A stretch of DNA of 46,660 nucleotides from Flavobacteriales bacterium (GCA_023382455.1 JAHDVX010000011.1:70709-117368), one strand, 5' to 3'; shown: positions 7,456-16,905, numbered from the stretch's first letter. Made by a program: numbers and translations. The notes: a model not told the origin generated them from the sequence alone.

Positions 7456-8838
7456 CTACCCGCCCAGAAGCGCCGGCAACCCTTCTTCCTTCACCGCCTT
7501 CTGCTCCCCGCTCCGCATGTCCTTCACGGTCACGATGCCCTGCTTCATCTCGTTCTCGCCGATGATGGCCACGAAGGGGATGCCCTTGTCGTCAGCGTAC
7601 TTGAATTGCTTGGCCATTTTAGCGGCATCCGGATAGAGCTCCGCGGCGATACCGGCCTCGCGCACCTGGCGTAGGAGCTTCAGGGCGTGCAGCGCCTCGG
7701 CCTCGCCGAAGTTGGCGAAGAGCACCCGGGTGCTGCTGCCGAGCTCCGCCGGGAATTTTCCCGTTTCCATCAGCACATCATAGATGCGGTCGGCGCCGAA
7801 GCTGATGCCCACGCCGCTCATGCCTTTGAGGCCGAAGATCCCGGTGAGGTCGTCGTAGCGGCCACCACCGCAAATACTGCTGCCCAGGCTGCCCTCGGCC
7901 GCCTTCACCTCGAAGATGGCGCCGGTGTAGTAGTCCAGGCCGCGGGCTAGCGTGGGGTCGAACTCCAGCGTGGCGCCGCCGAGCTGTCCGGCCTGGTCGA
8001 AGAGGAAGCCGAGGTTCTTCAGGCCTTCCTGTGCCACGGGCAGGCTGCCGAGCCACCGCTCCAGTTTTTCCTGCTGCTCCGGCCAGGTGCCGCTGAGGCG
8101 GAAGAGCGGCGCGATGCTGGCGATGGCGGTATCGGTGATGCCCTTCATGCGCATCTCGTCCTCCACCTTGTCCTGGCCGATCTTGTCCAGTTTGTCGATG
8201 GCGGTCACCATCTCCACCACCTTGTCCGGCTGGCCGCTGATGGCGGCGATGGCGGTGAGCAGCTTGCGGTCGTTCACCTTGATGGCCACGCGCAGGCCCA
8301 AGGCGGCGAACACCTCGTCGATCAGTTGCACCAGCTCCACTTCATTCAGCAGGCTCTTGCTGCCGATCACGTCGGCATCGCACTGGTAGAACTCGCGGTA
8401 GCGGCCTTTCTGCGGGCGGTCGGCGCGCCACACGGGCTGTATCTGGTAGCGCTTGAAGGGGAAGGTGAGCTCGCTTTGGTGCTGCACCACGTAGCGCGCA
8501 AAGGGCACGGTGAGGTCGTAGCGCAGGGCCTTGTCGGCCAGTTCGGCCGCCAGCTTGCCGGGGTGTACCTCCTCCCCTTTCTGCAGTTTCGCCTTGGTGT
8601 CGGCACTTACTTCCTTCCACGCATCGCCGCTGTTGAGCACCTTGAAGATGAGCCGGTCGCCCTCCTCGCCGTACTTGCCGGTGAGGGTCTCCAGGTTCTC
8701 CATGGCGGGTGTCTCCAGCGGCAGGTAGCCGTACTTGCGGAACACCTGTTCGATGGTGCCGAAGATGTGCTTGCGGCGCAGCATCTCCTGCGGGGAGAAA
8801 TCGCGCGTGCCCTTGGGAATGGAAGCTTTGGTGGCCAT
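7456..8838 (-). CDS. hisS: Histidine--tRNA ligase
   Basis: A 460-residue class II aminoacyl-tRNA synthetase that charges tRNA-His. The N-terminus has IPKGTRDFSP. Motif 2 is in the PVWRADRPQKGRYREFYQCD segment, and the histidine-specific signature ARGLDYYTGAIFE lies in the centre. The C-terminal anticodon-binding domain covers about the last 90 residues (RVLFANFGEAEAL onward). The ATG at 8838 was chosen because it matches family N-termini and is preceded, 7 bases away, by TACCTTCG; a longer frame to 8895 has no such support. The gene is followed on the same strand by the higB remnant, higA and hutH. Confidence 0.96.
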   Translation of the reverse strand: MATKASIPKGTRDFSPQEMLRRKHIFGTIEQVFRKYGYLPLETPAMENLETLTGKYGEEGDRLIFKVLNSGDAWKEVSADTKAKLQKGEEVHPGKLAAELADKALRYDLTVPFARYVVQHQSELTFPFKRYQIQPVWRADRPQKGRYREFYQCDADVIGSKSLLNEVELVQLIDEVFAALGLRVAIKVNDRKLLTAIAAISGQPDKVVEMVTAIDKLDKIGQDKVEDEMRMKGITDTAIASIAPLFRLSGTWPEQQEKLERWLGSLPVAQEGLKNLGFLFDQAGQLGGATLEFDPTLARGLDYYTGAIFEVKAAEGSLGSSICGGGRYDDLTGIFGLKGMSGVGISFGADRIYDVLMETGKFPAELGSSTRVLFANFGEAEALHALKLLRQVREAGIAAELYPDAAKMAKQFKYADDKGIPFVAIIGENEMKQGIVTVKDMRSGEQKAVKEEGLPALLGG

Positions 8839-8845
8839 GCGGCGG

Positions 8846-8853
8846 CGAAGGTA
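8846..8853 (-). promoter_or_regulatory. -7-like box TACCTTCG before hisS
   Basis: TACCTTCG on the minus strand differs by one base from TAnnTTTG and sits 7 bases before the hisS ATG. The same octamer stands before the genes starting at 9948 and 26881. No -33 element is evident. Confidence 0.5.
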
Positions 8854-8910
8854 ACGGGTGCCTTTGTGCCCACGGAATGAACTGTCGCGGCTCAACTACA
8901 CGCCTCCGTT

Positions 8911-9948
8911 TCAGCCCGCCAGCAACTCCCTTACCCGCGGCGCCACCTGCGTGCCATAGAGCTCAATGCTGCGCATCAGCATGGCATGGGGCATGGTGCC
9001 GCTGCTGTATTTCAGGTCGAAGCGGTCGGCATCCAGCACGCGGATGGCACGGGCCACCTTGCGGGCCACGGTCTCCGGGCTGCCCACGCAGAGCGCGCCG
9101 TGGGGCCCGCACATCTGCTCGAAGCCCTCGCGGGTCAGGGGTGGCCAGCCGCGCTCGCGGCCGATGCGGTTGTGCATGGCCTCGTAGTGCGGAAAGATCT
9201 CCTCCTTGGCCTGCTGGTCGGTGGCGGCCACATGTCCGGGCGAGTGCACGCCCACGGGCCGGCTGCCCTTGCCCTGCTCCGCCAAGGCCTGCCTGTACAG
9301 TTGGGCCAAGGGTGCGAAGCGGTCCACGCTGCCGCCGATGATGGCCAGCATCAGCGGCAGACCGTAATGCGCGGCGCGCACCACGCTTTGCGGCGTGCCG
9401 CCCACGGCCACCCAGGTCTTCAGACTGCCGCCAGCGGTGCGCGGGTAAACGGTTTGTTCCTTCAGCGGGGCGCGGGTTTGTCCGCTCCAGGTAACGGGTT
9501 GTTCCTTCAGCAGTTCCACCAGCAGCTCCAGACGTTCCTCGAAGAGCAGCTCGTAGTCCTGCAGGTTGAAGCCGAAGAGCGGGAAGGATTCGATGAAGGA
9601 ACCGCGCCCCACGATGATCTCGGCGCGGCCGTTGGAGAGGGCGTCCAGCGTGGCGAAGCGCTCGTACACGCGCACGGGGTCGTCGCTGCTGAGCACGGTA
9701 ACGGCGCTGCCGAGGTGGATCTTCTTGGTGCGCCCTGCGATGGCGGCCAGCACCATGTCCGGCGCGGGGATGGCGAAATCCGCGCGGTGGTGCTCGCCTA
9801 CACCGAAGAAGTGGAGACCTACCTGGTCCGCCAGCACGGCCTGCTCCACCACGTTGCGGATCACCTGCGGTTGCGGCACGGGTTTTCCGGCGTCATCCAC
9901 CTGCACATCGCCGAAGGTGTCCAGGCCCAGTTCGATCGTTTTCGCCAT
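8911..9948 (-). CDS. LLM-class (luciferase-like) flavin-dependent oxidoreductase
   Basis: A 345-residue bacterial luciferase-like monooxygenase, a TIM barrel that uses reduced flavin supplied by a partner reductase. The order of motifs (ELGLDTFGDV at the N-terminus, GVGEHHRADFAIPAPD, LGSAVTVLSSDDPVRVYERF, then GRGSFIESFPLFG) is typical of the LLM subgroup often called 2I7G-like. The physiological substrate is unknown. It starts with ATG at 9948, 4 bases after TACCTTCG. It lies between hisS and an SDR gene on the same strand, with gaps of about 70 and 30 bases. No flavin reductase gene is adjacent. Confidence 0.88.
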   Translation of the reverse strand: MAKTIELGLDTFGDVQVDDAGKPVPQPQVIRNVVEQAVLADQVGLHFFGVGEHHRADFAIPAPDMVLAAIAGRTKKIHLGSAVTVLSSDDPVRVYERFATLDALSNGRAEIIVGRGSFIESFPLFGFNLQDYELLFEERLELLVELLKEQPVTWSGQTRAPLKEQTVYPRTAGGSLKTWVAVGGTPQSVVRAAHYGLPLMLAIIGGSVDRFAPLAQLYRQALAEQGKGSRPVGVHSPGHVAATDQQAKEEIFPHYEAMHNRIGRERGWPPLTREGFEQMCGPHGALCVGSPETVARKVARAIRVLDADRFDLKYSSGTMPHAMLMRSIELYGTQVAPRVRELLAG

Positions 9949-9952
9949 GGCG

Positions 9953-9960
9953 CGAAGGTA
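9953..9960 (-). promoter_or_regulatory. -7-like box TACCTTCG, 4 bases before a start codon
   Basis: TACCTTCG on the minus strand is followed by CGCC and the ATG of the LLM gene. If the transcription start falls where it does for the SRP RNA, transcription would begin at the A of the ATG. Confidence 0.5.
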
Positions 9961-9977
9961 CCGGCCCGGCCCCTCAC

Positions 9978-10778
9978 CTATTTCAGGATCTGCGACAGCA
10001 CCCCACCGTCCACGGCCACGTCGGTGCCGGTGATGAAGCCGGCCCGGTCACTGAGCAGGAAGCGCACGAGCCGGGCCACATCCTCCGGTTGTCCGTAGCG
10101 GCCCGCAGGCGTCATGTCCAACGTTTGCTTCATCACCGCCGGATGTTCCTCCAAAGCCTTTTTAGCCATGGCGGTCATGATCACGCCGGGTGAAACAGTG
10201 ACGATGCGTGCACCTCGTTTGCCATAGCGCATCGCGTTGTCCTTGCAGATCAGCAGCACACCGCGCTTGGTGAAATTGTACATGGTGTCCGCATTGCCTT
10301 GGACGAAAGGCTCAACGACCGTGAATGCACCATCCTTGAGCGGATCGCGCAGAGCGGCGTCATAGCGCGGGTCGGGTGGTATGGTATGGCCCATCATGGA
10401 GCCGAACAGCACGAAGGCGGTACCGGGTGCTGCCAACTCCGAGAACTCATCCACGATGGTGGCCGTGGCCGCCAGGTTGATGTCGAACACTTTTCGGGGA
10501 TCCCCGACGGTGCCGCTGACCCCGGCGGTATGCACCATTCCTTTGAAATCGCCCTGATTGGCGGTGAACTCCCGGAGCCTGCGCACAGCGCCGGGGTCGG
10601 TGATGTCGCAGGCCATGCCCACAGCTTCGATGCCTTGTGCATTCAGCTCCGCCACGGCGCGGTCCACGGGTTCCTGGGCATAGTCGGCGATCACAATCCG
10701 GTGGTCCTTCAAGGCGTATGCGCAGCTGCTTCCCAAGCCTCCGGCGCCGCCAGTGATCAAGATGGTTCCTTGCTTCAT
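9978..10778 (-). CDS. SDR-family NAD(P)-dependent oxidoreductase
   Basis: A Rossmann-fold short-chain dehydrogenase of 266 residues. The cofactor motif is TGGAGGLG (residues 9-16). The active-site pair is Tyr-x-x-x-Lys in YNFTK, with a Ser in the VLFGSMMG segment before it. The C-terminal pattern (FLLSDRAGFITGTDVAVDGG) is typical of classical SDRs. The substrate is unknown. I take the ATG at 10778 because the Rossmann strand begins immediately after it; an ATG 24 bases further upstream is possible. A TAGCTTTG box lies 23 bases before the chosen start. It is on the same strand as the LLM gene. Confidence 0.88.
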   Translation of the reverse strand: MKQGTILITGGAGGLGSSCAYALKDHRIVIADYAQEPVDRAVAELNAQGIEAVGMACDITDPGAVRRLREFTANQGDFKGMVHTAGVSGTVGDPRKVFDINLAATATIVDEFSELAAPGTAFVLFGSMMGHTIPPDPRYDAALRDPLKDGAFTVVEPFVQGNADTMYNFTKRGVLLICKDNAMRYGKRGARIVTVSPGVIMTAMAKKALEEHPAVMKQTLDMTPAGRYGQPEDVARLVRFLLSDRAGFITGTDVAVDGGVLSQILK

Positions 10779-10801
10779 TGCAGTTCCAATTGGAGTTTCC
10801 A

Positions 10802-10809
10802 CAAAGCTA
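10802..10809 (-). promoter_or_regulatory. Promoter -7 box TAGCTTTG for the SDR gene
   Basis: TAGCTTTG on the minus strand fits TAnnTTTG exactly. A TTG about 19 bases further upstream could be the -33 element. The predicted leader to the ATG at 10778 is about 20 bases. Confidence 0.55.
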
Positions 10810-10884
10810 CCCCCGATGCCGCATCCACAAGGTGCCTCCCGTCAGCTTCAAAACTGACGAGCGGCAATGATGGTGCGAGACGCA

Positions 10885-12000
10885 TCAACCGGTCCGCCGA
10901 AGCCACCGTTTCCTGAATCCTTGGAAAAACCCCTCGAAATACCGGAATGATAGCGCGGAGACACCGATGGTGGCGCCGAACACCAACGGATAGAGGAGCA
11001 CATCATGCACCCGGCCGATGGCAAGGAGCACGTTGACCACCCCCACGATGACCGCCAGGTGGTACATGTAGATGCCGTAGGAGATGCGCCCCAAGTAGCG
11101 GAGGGGCTCCCATTCCAACGGCTTGCCCACCGCAGGGTTGACGGCCAGGTTCAAAATGATGAAGCCGAACAGGAAGGTGCCCACCTTGTAGGCACGGGGC
11201 CCGAGGGGCATGCCGAACACCACCAGGATGACCGCTGCCACCACGGCAACTCGGAACAGGTGCCTGTTGAGCAGCAGGTCCAGCGGCCTTCCCCCTCGGA
11301 AGGCCAAGATGGCACACAGGGCTCCCAAGCCCAGGCTTTCCACGTTGGCCTGCGACCAGTAGAGCAACACCAGTTGTTGGTGCGGCACCGCCACGGCTGC
11401 CCAGGCCGAGCCCAGCATGCGCATGCCCAAGGGATAGCTGAGCATGACGGCCACCGCCAGCCACAGCCGATGCTTGCGCACCAGGAGGAGCAGCAAGGGC
11501 CAAAGCAGGTAGAAATGCACCTCCGTGCCGATGCTCCACAAATGGCCCGCATGGGGAACGGCCCCAGCGAGGGAGGGCACCAGCGAAGGGACGAAGAGCG
11601 TATACAACAGCAGCTTCCAGGGCCGCCCTGTCGTGATGGCATCCGCCGGGAGATCCGGCATGTCCATCCATGGAAGTGCAGGAAACACATAAAGTGACAG
11701 CAGTACGATCAAGAAATACAGGGGCCAGATGCGCAGCACCCTTCGCATCTGGAAGCGGCCGTAGGCGATGCGGCCCGTATCGCGTTCCTCCTCCAGCAAC
11801 AGGTAAGTGATCAGAAATCCGCTGAGCACGAAAAAGAGCAGTACGCCCAGGCGACCGATCATGTCCCAGTGGTATGTGTTGCCCCAGTAGGGCAGGCCCA
11901 TGTTGGCCTTGTGGTGTTCCACATGGTCCAGGATCACGGCGGCGGCAGCAATGAACCGCAGGCCGTCCAGGTTGGGGAAGCGGGTGTGCGTGCCGGCCAT
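10885..12000 (-). CDS. Acyltransferase family 3 membrane protein
   Basis: A 371-residue integral membrane acyltransferase (Acyl_transf_3, OafA/NodX-like) with about ten hydrophobic spans. The N-terminus is typical (FPNLDGLRFIAAAAVILDHVEHH), and its His residues are thought to be catalytic. The family transfers acyl groups, usually acetyl, to carbohydrate moieties of polysaccharides, lipopolysaccharide or peptidoglycan. There is no SGNH extension, so it is the short form. The acceptor is not known, and no polysaccharide gene is adjacent. It is divergent from the symporter gene; the gap is 170 bases. Confidence 0.88.
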   Translation of the reverse strand: MAGTHTRFPNLDGLRFIAAAAVILDHVEHHKANMGLPYWGNTYHWDMIGRLGVLLFFVLSGFLITYLLLEEERDTGRIAYGRFQMRRVLRIWPLYFLIVLLSLYVFPALPWMDMPDLPADAITTGRPWKLLLYTLFVPSLVPSLAGAVPHAGHLWSIGTEVHFYLLWPLLLLLVRKHRLWLAVAVMLSYPLGMRMLGSAWAAVAVPHQQLVLLYWSQANVESLGLGALCAILAFRGGRPLDLLLNRHLFRVAVVAAVILVVFGMPLGPRAYKVGTFLFGFIILNLAVNPAVGKPLEWEPLRYLGRISYGIYMYHLAVIVGVVNVLLAIGRVHDVLLYPLVFGATIGVSALSFRYFEGFFQGFRKRWLRRTG

Positions 12001-12170
12001 GGTCGGCTAAGCTATTCCGGGCGGGCGCTTCCCCCACCCCAGCCAGGCTGTAGCATGGGCAAGCCGAACAGGTGATCCGCGTTTCATCCGCCGCACCGTT
12101 GAAAACTGCCAAGCGGCCTGCCGCACGGCATGGCCTCGCCGCCGCAACTTGCCGCCGCCAAAACACCCGC

Positions 12171-13625
12171 ATGACCCCGACGCTCCTGCTCGCCATCGTC
12201 ATCGGCTACTTCCTGGTGCTGCTGGGCATCGCATGGTGGACCTCACGCGGCGCGGGCGAGCACAGCTTTTACAGCGGCGACCGCAAGAGCCTGTGGTACG
12301 TGGTGGCCTTCGGCATGATCGGCACCAGCCTCAGCGGGGTCACCTTCATCAGCGTGCCGGGGTACGTACAGGCCAAGGCGTGGACCTACTTCCAGCTGGT
12401 GTTCGGCTTCGCCATCGGCTATTGGGTGGTGGCGGGCGTGTTGCTGCCACTGTATTACCGCTTGAAGCTCACCAGCATCTATGGCTACCTGCGCGAGCGC
12501 TTCGGGCTGCACAGCTACCGCACGGGCGCGTCGTTCTTCATCCTCAGCCGCCTGGCCGGGGCCACCATCCGCATCTTTGTGGTACTGAACGTGATCCACC
12601 TCTTCGTGCTGAAGGCCATGGGGATCAGTTTCGAGGTGACCGCCTTGGCCATCATGGTCATGATCGTCCTGTACACCCTGAAGGGCGGCGTAAAGACGAT
12701 CGTGTGGACCGATACGCTGCAGACCCTTTTCATGCTGGGGGCCTTGGTGGGCACGGTAGTGTACATCATCCAGCAGCCGGGCATGGGCGATTGGCTGCCC
12801 GCCCTGCAGGCCAACGGGAGCATGCGCATCCTGGACCTGGACTGGCGCAGCGACAGCTTTTTCCTGAAACAGGTGCTGGCGGGCATCTTCATCACCATCG
12901 CCATGACCGGGTTGGACCAGGAGATGATGCAGAAGAACCTGAGCGTGTCCACCGTGGAAGGCTCGCAGAAGAACATGCGCACCTTCAGCGTGATCCTGCT
13001 CGGGGTGAACCTGCTTTTCCTGCTATTGGGCTCCTTGCTGTACCTGTACATGCGGCGCAACGGGCTGCCGATGCCGGCCCATTCGGATGACGTATTCCCC
13101 ACGTTGGCCTTGCAGCATTTCCCGCCGTGGCTGGGGCTGCTGTTCATCATCGGGCTCATCAGTGCCCTGTTCCCCAGCGCTGACGGCGCGCTCACCGCGC
13201 TCACCGCCAGCACCTGCATCGATCTGATCGGCATCCGGGACCGCGGCTGGGACGATGCCCGGCAAAAGCGCGTCCGCCAACGGGTACACCTGGGCATGGC
13301 CGCGCTTTTCCTCCTTTTCATCCTTTACTTCCACTGGCTGGCCACGCCCACGGTGATCAAGACGCTGTTCGACATCGCAGGCTTCACCTACGGGCCGCTG
13401 CTGGGGCTGTTCGCCTTCGGCATCCTCTTCAAGGGAAAGCCGAGGGAGCAATGGGTGCCTTGGATCTGCGTGGCTGCGCCCGTGATCACCTACTTCATCC
13501 GCGCCCATTCCGAAACGCTGCTCTTCGGCTACAAAATGGGCTTTGAGGTGCTGCTGGTGGTGGCGGGGTTGACGATGCTGGGGCTGTGGGCCGCCAGGGG
13601 GAAGGCCACTCCCCGCCCCCATTGA
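12171..13625 (+). CDS. Sodium:solute symporter family transporter
   Basis: A 484-residue protein with about thirteen hydrophobic helices belonging to the SSS (SLC5-like) family. Family features include WWTSRGAGEHSFYSGDRKS after helix 1, GTSLSGVTFISVPG in helix 2, and GLISALFPSADGALTALTAS in the helix containing the Na2-site Ser/Thr. It imports a small solute with sodium. The solute cannot be assigned from sequence. The ATG at 12171 is the start that leaves a short N-terminal tail before helix 1; the open frame continues upstream into low-similarity sequence. It is divergent from the acyltransferase and is followed 89 bases later by a cytochrome gene. Confidence 0.9.
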   Translation: MTPTLLLAIVIGYFLVLLGIAWWTSRGAGEHSFYSGDRKSLWYVVAFGMIGTSLSGVTFISVPGYVQAKAWTYFQLVFGFAIGYWVVAGVLLPLYYRLKLTSIYGYLRERFGLHSYRTGASFFILSRLAGATIRIFVVLNVIHLFVLKAMGISFEVTALAIMVMIVLYTLKGGVKTIVWTDTLQTLFMLGALVGTVVYIIQQPGMGDWLPALQANGSMRILDLDWRSDSFFLKQVLAGIFITIAMTGLDQEMMQKNLSVSTVEGSQKNMRTFSVILLGVNLLFLLLGSLLYLYMRRNGLPMPAHSDDVFPTLALQHFPPWLGLLFIIGLISALFPSADGALTALTASTCIDLIGIRDRGWDDARQKRVRQRVHLGMAALFLLFILYFHWLATPTVIKTLFDIAGFTYGPLLGLFAFGILFKGKPREQWVPWICVAAPVITYFIRAHSETLLFGYKMGFEVLLVVAGLTMLGLWAARGKATPRPH

Positions 13626-13714
13626 TCCAAGGGCGTTGAAAAATACCCGGGCAACGGTCACCGGGCCGGATGCGTCCCACCGACGATCCGCTTTTCGTAT
13701 TCTTGTTAGACCAA

Positions 13715-14818
13715 ATGAACAGGAAGGGACCGGTTCTCATTGCCGTAGGGGCTGTGGTGGCCATTTTCCTCGGCTGCCGAAAGGATGAGGCCCTGCCTCC
13801 CGGCGGCGTCGAGGGGGGTACGCCGGTATCTCCGGTAGTGCTTGACCTGGGCAGCGTACCCTACCCGACGCTATCGCAATATCATTTCTTCGAGGGCCTC
13901 ATGGCGGACCTGGAACCGGCGACGGGTGTGCTGCCTTACACCCCGATCACTCCGGCCTTCGGCGACTATGCGGAGAAATACCGCTTCGTGTGGATGCCGG
14001 CCGGCCAGAAGGCCAGCTATGTGGCGGACGGGCAGGCGCTCGAATTCCCGGAAGGCGCGGTGCTGATCAAGACGGCCTTCTATCCCAAGGTGCTGCCCAC
14101 CCTGGAGCGGCGCATCCTGGACACGCGGTTGATGATCCGCAAGGGCGGTACCTGGGTGTTCGCTGAATATGTGTGGAACGAGGAGCAGACCGAGGCTTAC
14201 TTGGACATGCAGGGCAGCAATGTGCCCTTGACCTGGGCGGATGAGAACGGATTGCCGCACGATGTGGCGTTCCGGATCCCCTCGGAGGGGGAATGCATCG
14301 CCTGCCATAGCCGGTATGATGAGCGTGTCCCCATCGGCCCCAAGCCGCAAAACCTGAACACCGTGCGCCAATACCCGGAAGGCCCCATGAACCAACTGGC
14401 CAAATGGGTGGCGGCGGGTTATCTGGAAAGCGGATACCCGGCGGCAATAGAGACGGTGGCCGCATGGGATGACCCGCAGGAAAGCCTGGAGCGCCGTGTC
14501 CGCGCTTACCTGGACATGAACTGCTCACACTGCCACAACGAAGGCGGCTTCTGCGGCTACCGCCCCATGCGATTCTCCTGGAGTGAATCCGCCGACCCGG
14601 CCGCCTTGGGCGTCTGCATCCCCCCGGATGACCCGTTCGCCCAGGGTGTGGACTACATCGTGCATGCCGGCAACGCGAACCGCTCCATGCTGTACTACCG
14701 CCTGAGCTCCACGGAGGAAGCCGTACGCATGCCCTTGTTGGAGCGGACCTTGCGCCATGAGGAGGCCATCCAACTGGTGGCCGACTGGATCAATTCCATG
14801 CCCGAACCCTGTCCCTGA
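13715..14818 (+). CDS. SO2930-type diheme c-type cytochrome lipoprotein
   Basis: A 367-residue exported protein. From the ATG at 13715 it has a lipoprotein signal with lipobox IFLGC, so it is probably anchored in a membrane on the periplasmic side or at the surface. Two CxxCH haem-binding motifs are seen: CIACH near residue 200 and CSHCH near residue 270. Overall similarity is to the SO2930 family of diheme proteins, of unknown redox partner. A GTG/ATG alternative further upstream would mask the lipobox and is not used. It lies 26 bases before a secreted T9SS cargo gene, so cotranscription is possible. The role is inferred to be electron transfer. Confidence 0.82.
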   Translation: MNRKGPVLIAVGAVVAIFLGCRKDEALPPGGVEGGTPVSPVVLDLGSVPYPTLSQYHFFEGLMADLEPATGVLPYTPITPAFGDYAEKYRFVWMPAGQKASYVADGQALEFPEGAVLIKTAFYPKVLPTLERRILDTRLMIRKGGTWVFAEYVWNEEQTEAYLDMQGSNVPLTWADENGLPHDVAFRIPSEGECIACHSRYDERVPIGPKPQNLNTVRQYPEGPMNQLAKWVAAGYLESGYPAAIETVAAWDDPQESLERRVRAYLDMNCSHCHNEGGFCGYRPMRFSWSESADPAALGVCIPPDDPFAQGVDYIVHAGNANRSMLYYRLSSTEEAVRMPLLERTLRHEEAIQLVADWINSMPEPCP

Positions 14819-14844
14819 ACCCCGACACCACCAACCTGCAACCG

Positions 14845-16836
14845 ATGAAAAAACCCGTACTCACCCTGGCCATGGGCCTGCTGGCCTGGCAAGCACAAGC
14901 CCAAGGCACCTGTGCCACCGCCGTGCCGATCCAGCTGGGCAACTATTATGTGACGGCGATCGATGGGTCCCAAGCCCCCACCACCATCTGCACCGGTGAT
15001 GCCGTGGTGGGCCAACACGGCCGCTGGTACAGCTACACCGCCGACCAGGACACCTCCATCACCATCACCACCGACCTGCCGCAGAACGCCGGTGGTGACA
15101 CACGTGTACACGTGTACACCGGCAGTTGCGGCAACCTGGTCTGCCAGGCCGGTGACGATGACTCCGGCAGCGGTTATTTGTCCATCACCACCTTCGTCGT
15201 TGAAGCGGGCACCACCTACATCATCGCCTTCGACGACCGGTGGAACGCGAACGGCTTCACGTTCTCCATCCAGAACGCCGCACCGCCTCCGCCGGTGAAC
15301 GGGTTCATCGCCCAAGCGGTGCCCATCACGGGCTCCGCATACTGCATCGTGGACATGAACGCCGACGGCCTGGATGATGCCGTCTCCGTGTCCTCCACGG
15401 TGATCAACATCAACTACCAAAATGCCGGTGGCGGGTTCACCAACCAGCAGCACACCACCACCCCGGCGGACTACCTGCCCTCCTGGAGCCTGTGCGCGGG
15501 CGACCTGGACGGGAACGGCTACAACGACCTCGTATACGCAGGCAGCGGGCTCACCTTCATGCTGGCCAACAACGACGGCACGGGATACACCGAGCTATCC
15601 CACCCGCAATACATCTTCTGCCAGCGCTCCAACCTGGTGGACATCAACAACGACGGGCTGTTGGACGCCTTTAGCTGCCATGACGTACAGCCCAACGTGT
15701 ACTACATCAACAACGGCAACGGCACCTGGACCTGGCACCAGGGCGGCCTGGGCGACCAGCCGGACGGCGGCAACTACGGGTCCATCTGGATCGATTACAA
15801 CAACGACGGCAACCTGGACATGTTCATTGCCAAATGCCGCGGAGGCAACTCCCCTGCCAGCATTGATGAGCTGTGGCGGAACAACGGCGACGGCACCTTC
15901 ACCAACGTGGCCTCCGCGGCGAACGGCCTGGCGGACTTCCAGCAGAGCTGGTCCTCCGCCTGGGCGGATTTCGACAACGACGGCGACATGGACGTGATGA
16001 TCGGCGCCAGTTCCTTCAGCGGCGGCGGGCACAAGCTGATGCGTAATGACGGCACCACCTTCACCAACATCACGGCGGGTTCGGGCTTCGACCTCTTCAA
16101 CGGCACCAGCATCGAGTTCATCGCCCGCGACTTCGACAACGACGGCTACGTGGACGTGCTGGGTGGCGGCGGCCTGATGCACAACAACGGCGACATGACC
16201 TTCACGCTCACCACCGTGCCCTGCAGCAATGGCCCCACCGGGGATGTAAACAACGACGGCTTCGTGGACGTGCAGAACAACAACACCGTGTATCTCAATG
16301 CGGGGAATGAAAACAACTGGGTGAAGGTGATCACCCAGGGCACCCTGAGCAACAAGAACGGCATTGGCGCCCGAGTGGAGGTCACCACCCCGGCAGGCAC
16401 CCAGATCCGCGACATCGTGAGCGGCGACGGCTTCCGCTACATGAGCACGCTCACCGCCATGTTCGGCCTGGGCACGCAGGAGAGCATCACCAGCATCACC
16501 GTGCGCTGGCCCTCGGGCCTGGTGGACGTGGTGAACAGCCCGGATATCAACAGCACCATCACCATCGTCGAGAACGGCACCACCACGGGCGTGTCCAGCG
16601 TGCCCGCCACGGCATTGAGCCTCTTCCCCTCACCGGCGCACAACACCCTGCACATCACCGGTCCGCGCGACCTGGCAGGCAGCCGCATCACCATCCTGGA
16701 TGCCACGGGCAAGACGGTGGCCCTGGTCCCGGCGGTGCAAGGCGCCATTGATGTGGAAAGCCTGATGCCCGGCCTCTACATGCTGCGGATCGAAGGGCCT
16801 TCCGGAACGGCCACCGGCAAATTCATCAAGGAATAA
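14845..16836 (+). CDS. CRTAC1-like FG-GAP/ASPIC protein with T9SS sorting domain
   Basis: A 663-residue secreted protein. A signal peptide (about residues 1-19, ending WQAQAQ) is followed by a beta-sandwich region resembling pre-peptidase domains (about 20-150). A series of FG-GAP/VCBS repeats then carries calcium-loop-like D-x-D/N-x-D-G motifs (DMNADGLDDA, DINNDGLLDA, DYNNDGNLDM, DFDNDGDMDV, DFDNDGYVDV). An ASPIC/UnbV domain lies at about 495-575 (IGARVEVTTPAG to FGLGTQ), and a type A T9SS C-terminal domain occupies about the last 75 residues (LFPSPAHNTLHI). It is exported to the outer surface, probably for adhesion or binding. The ligand is unknown. Confidence 0.88.
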   Translation: MKKPVLTLAMGLLAWQAQAQGTCATAVPIQLGNYYVTAIDGSQAPTTICTGDAVVGQHGRWYSYTADQDTSITITTDLPQNAGGDTRVHVYTGSCGNLVCQAGDDDSGSGYLSITTFVVEAGTTYIIAFDDRWNANGFTFSIQNAAPPPPVNGFIAQAVPITGSAYCIVDMNADGLDDAVSVSSTVININYQNAGGGFTNQQHTTTPADYLPSWSLCAGDLDGNGYNDLVYAGSGLTFMLANNDGTGYTELSHPQYIFCQRSNLVDINNDGLLDAFSCHDVQPNVYYINNGNGTWTWHQGGLGDQPDGGNYGSIWIDYNNDGNLDMFIAKCRGGNSPASIDELWRNNGDGTFTNVASAANGLADFQQSWSSAWADFDNDGDMDVMIGASSFSGGGHKLMRNDGTTFTNITAGSGFDLFNGTSIEFIARDFDNDGYVDVLGGGGLMHNNGDMTFTLTTVPCSNGPTGDVNNDGFVDVQNNNTVYLNAGNENNWVKVITQGTLSNKNGIGARVEVTTPAGTQIRDIVSGDGFRYMSTLTAMFGLGTQESITSITVRWPSGLVDVVNSPDINSTITIVENGTTTGVSSVPATALSLFPSPAHNTLHITGPRDLAGSRITILDATGKTVALVPAVQGAIDVESLMPGLYMLRIEGPSGTATGKFIKE

Positions 16837-16850
16837 CCACACCCTGTGCA

Positions 16851-16890
16851 CGAAGGCCGCTGCCGGGCACATTGCCGGTGGCGGCCTTCG
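16851..16890 (+). terminator. Hairpin after the FG-GAP gene
   Basis: A perfect 10-base stem (CGAAGGCCGC / GCGGCCTTCG) starts 14 bases after the stop codon. There is no T run after it, so the call rests on position and stem strength. It also precedes the Gre-like gene promoter. Confidence 0.5.
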
Positions 16891-16905
16891 CCGTTCACCG
16901 GGAAC

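Noticed and set aside
14845-16836. Integrin-like eukaryotic protein acquired by transfer
   Set aside because: FG-GAP/ASPIC plus T9SS tail is common in Bacteroidota; codon and base use match the neighbours.
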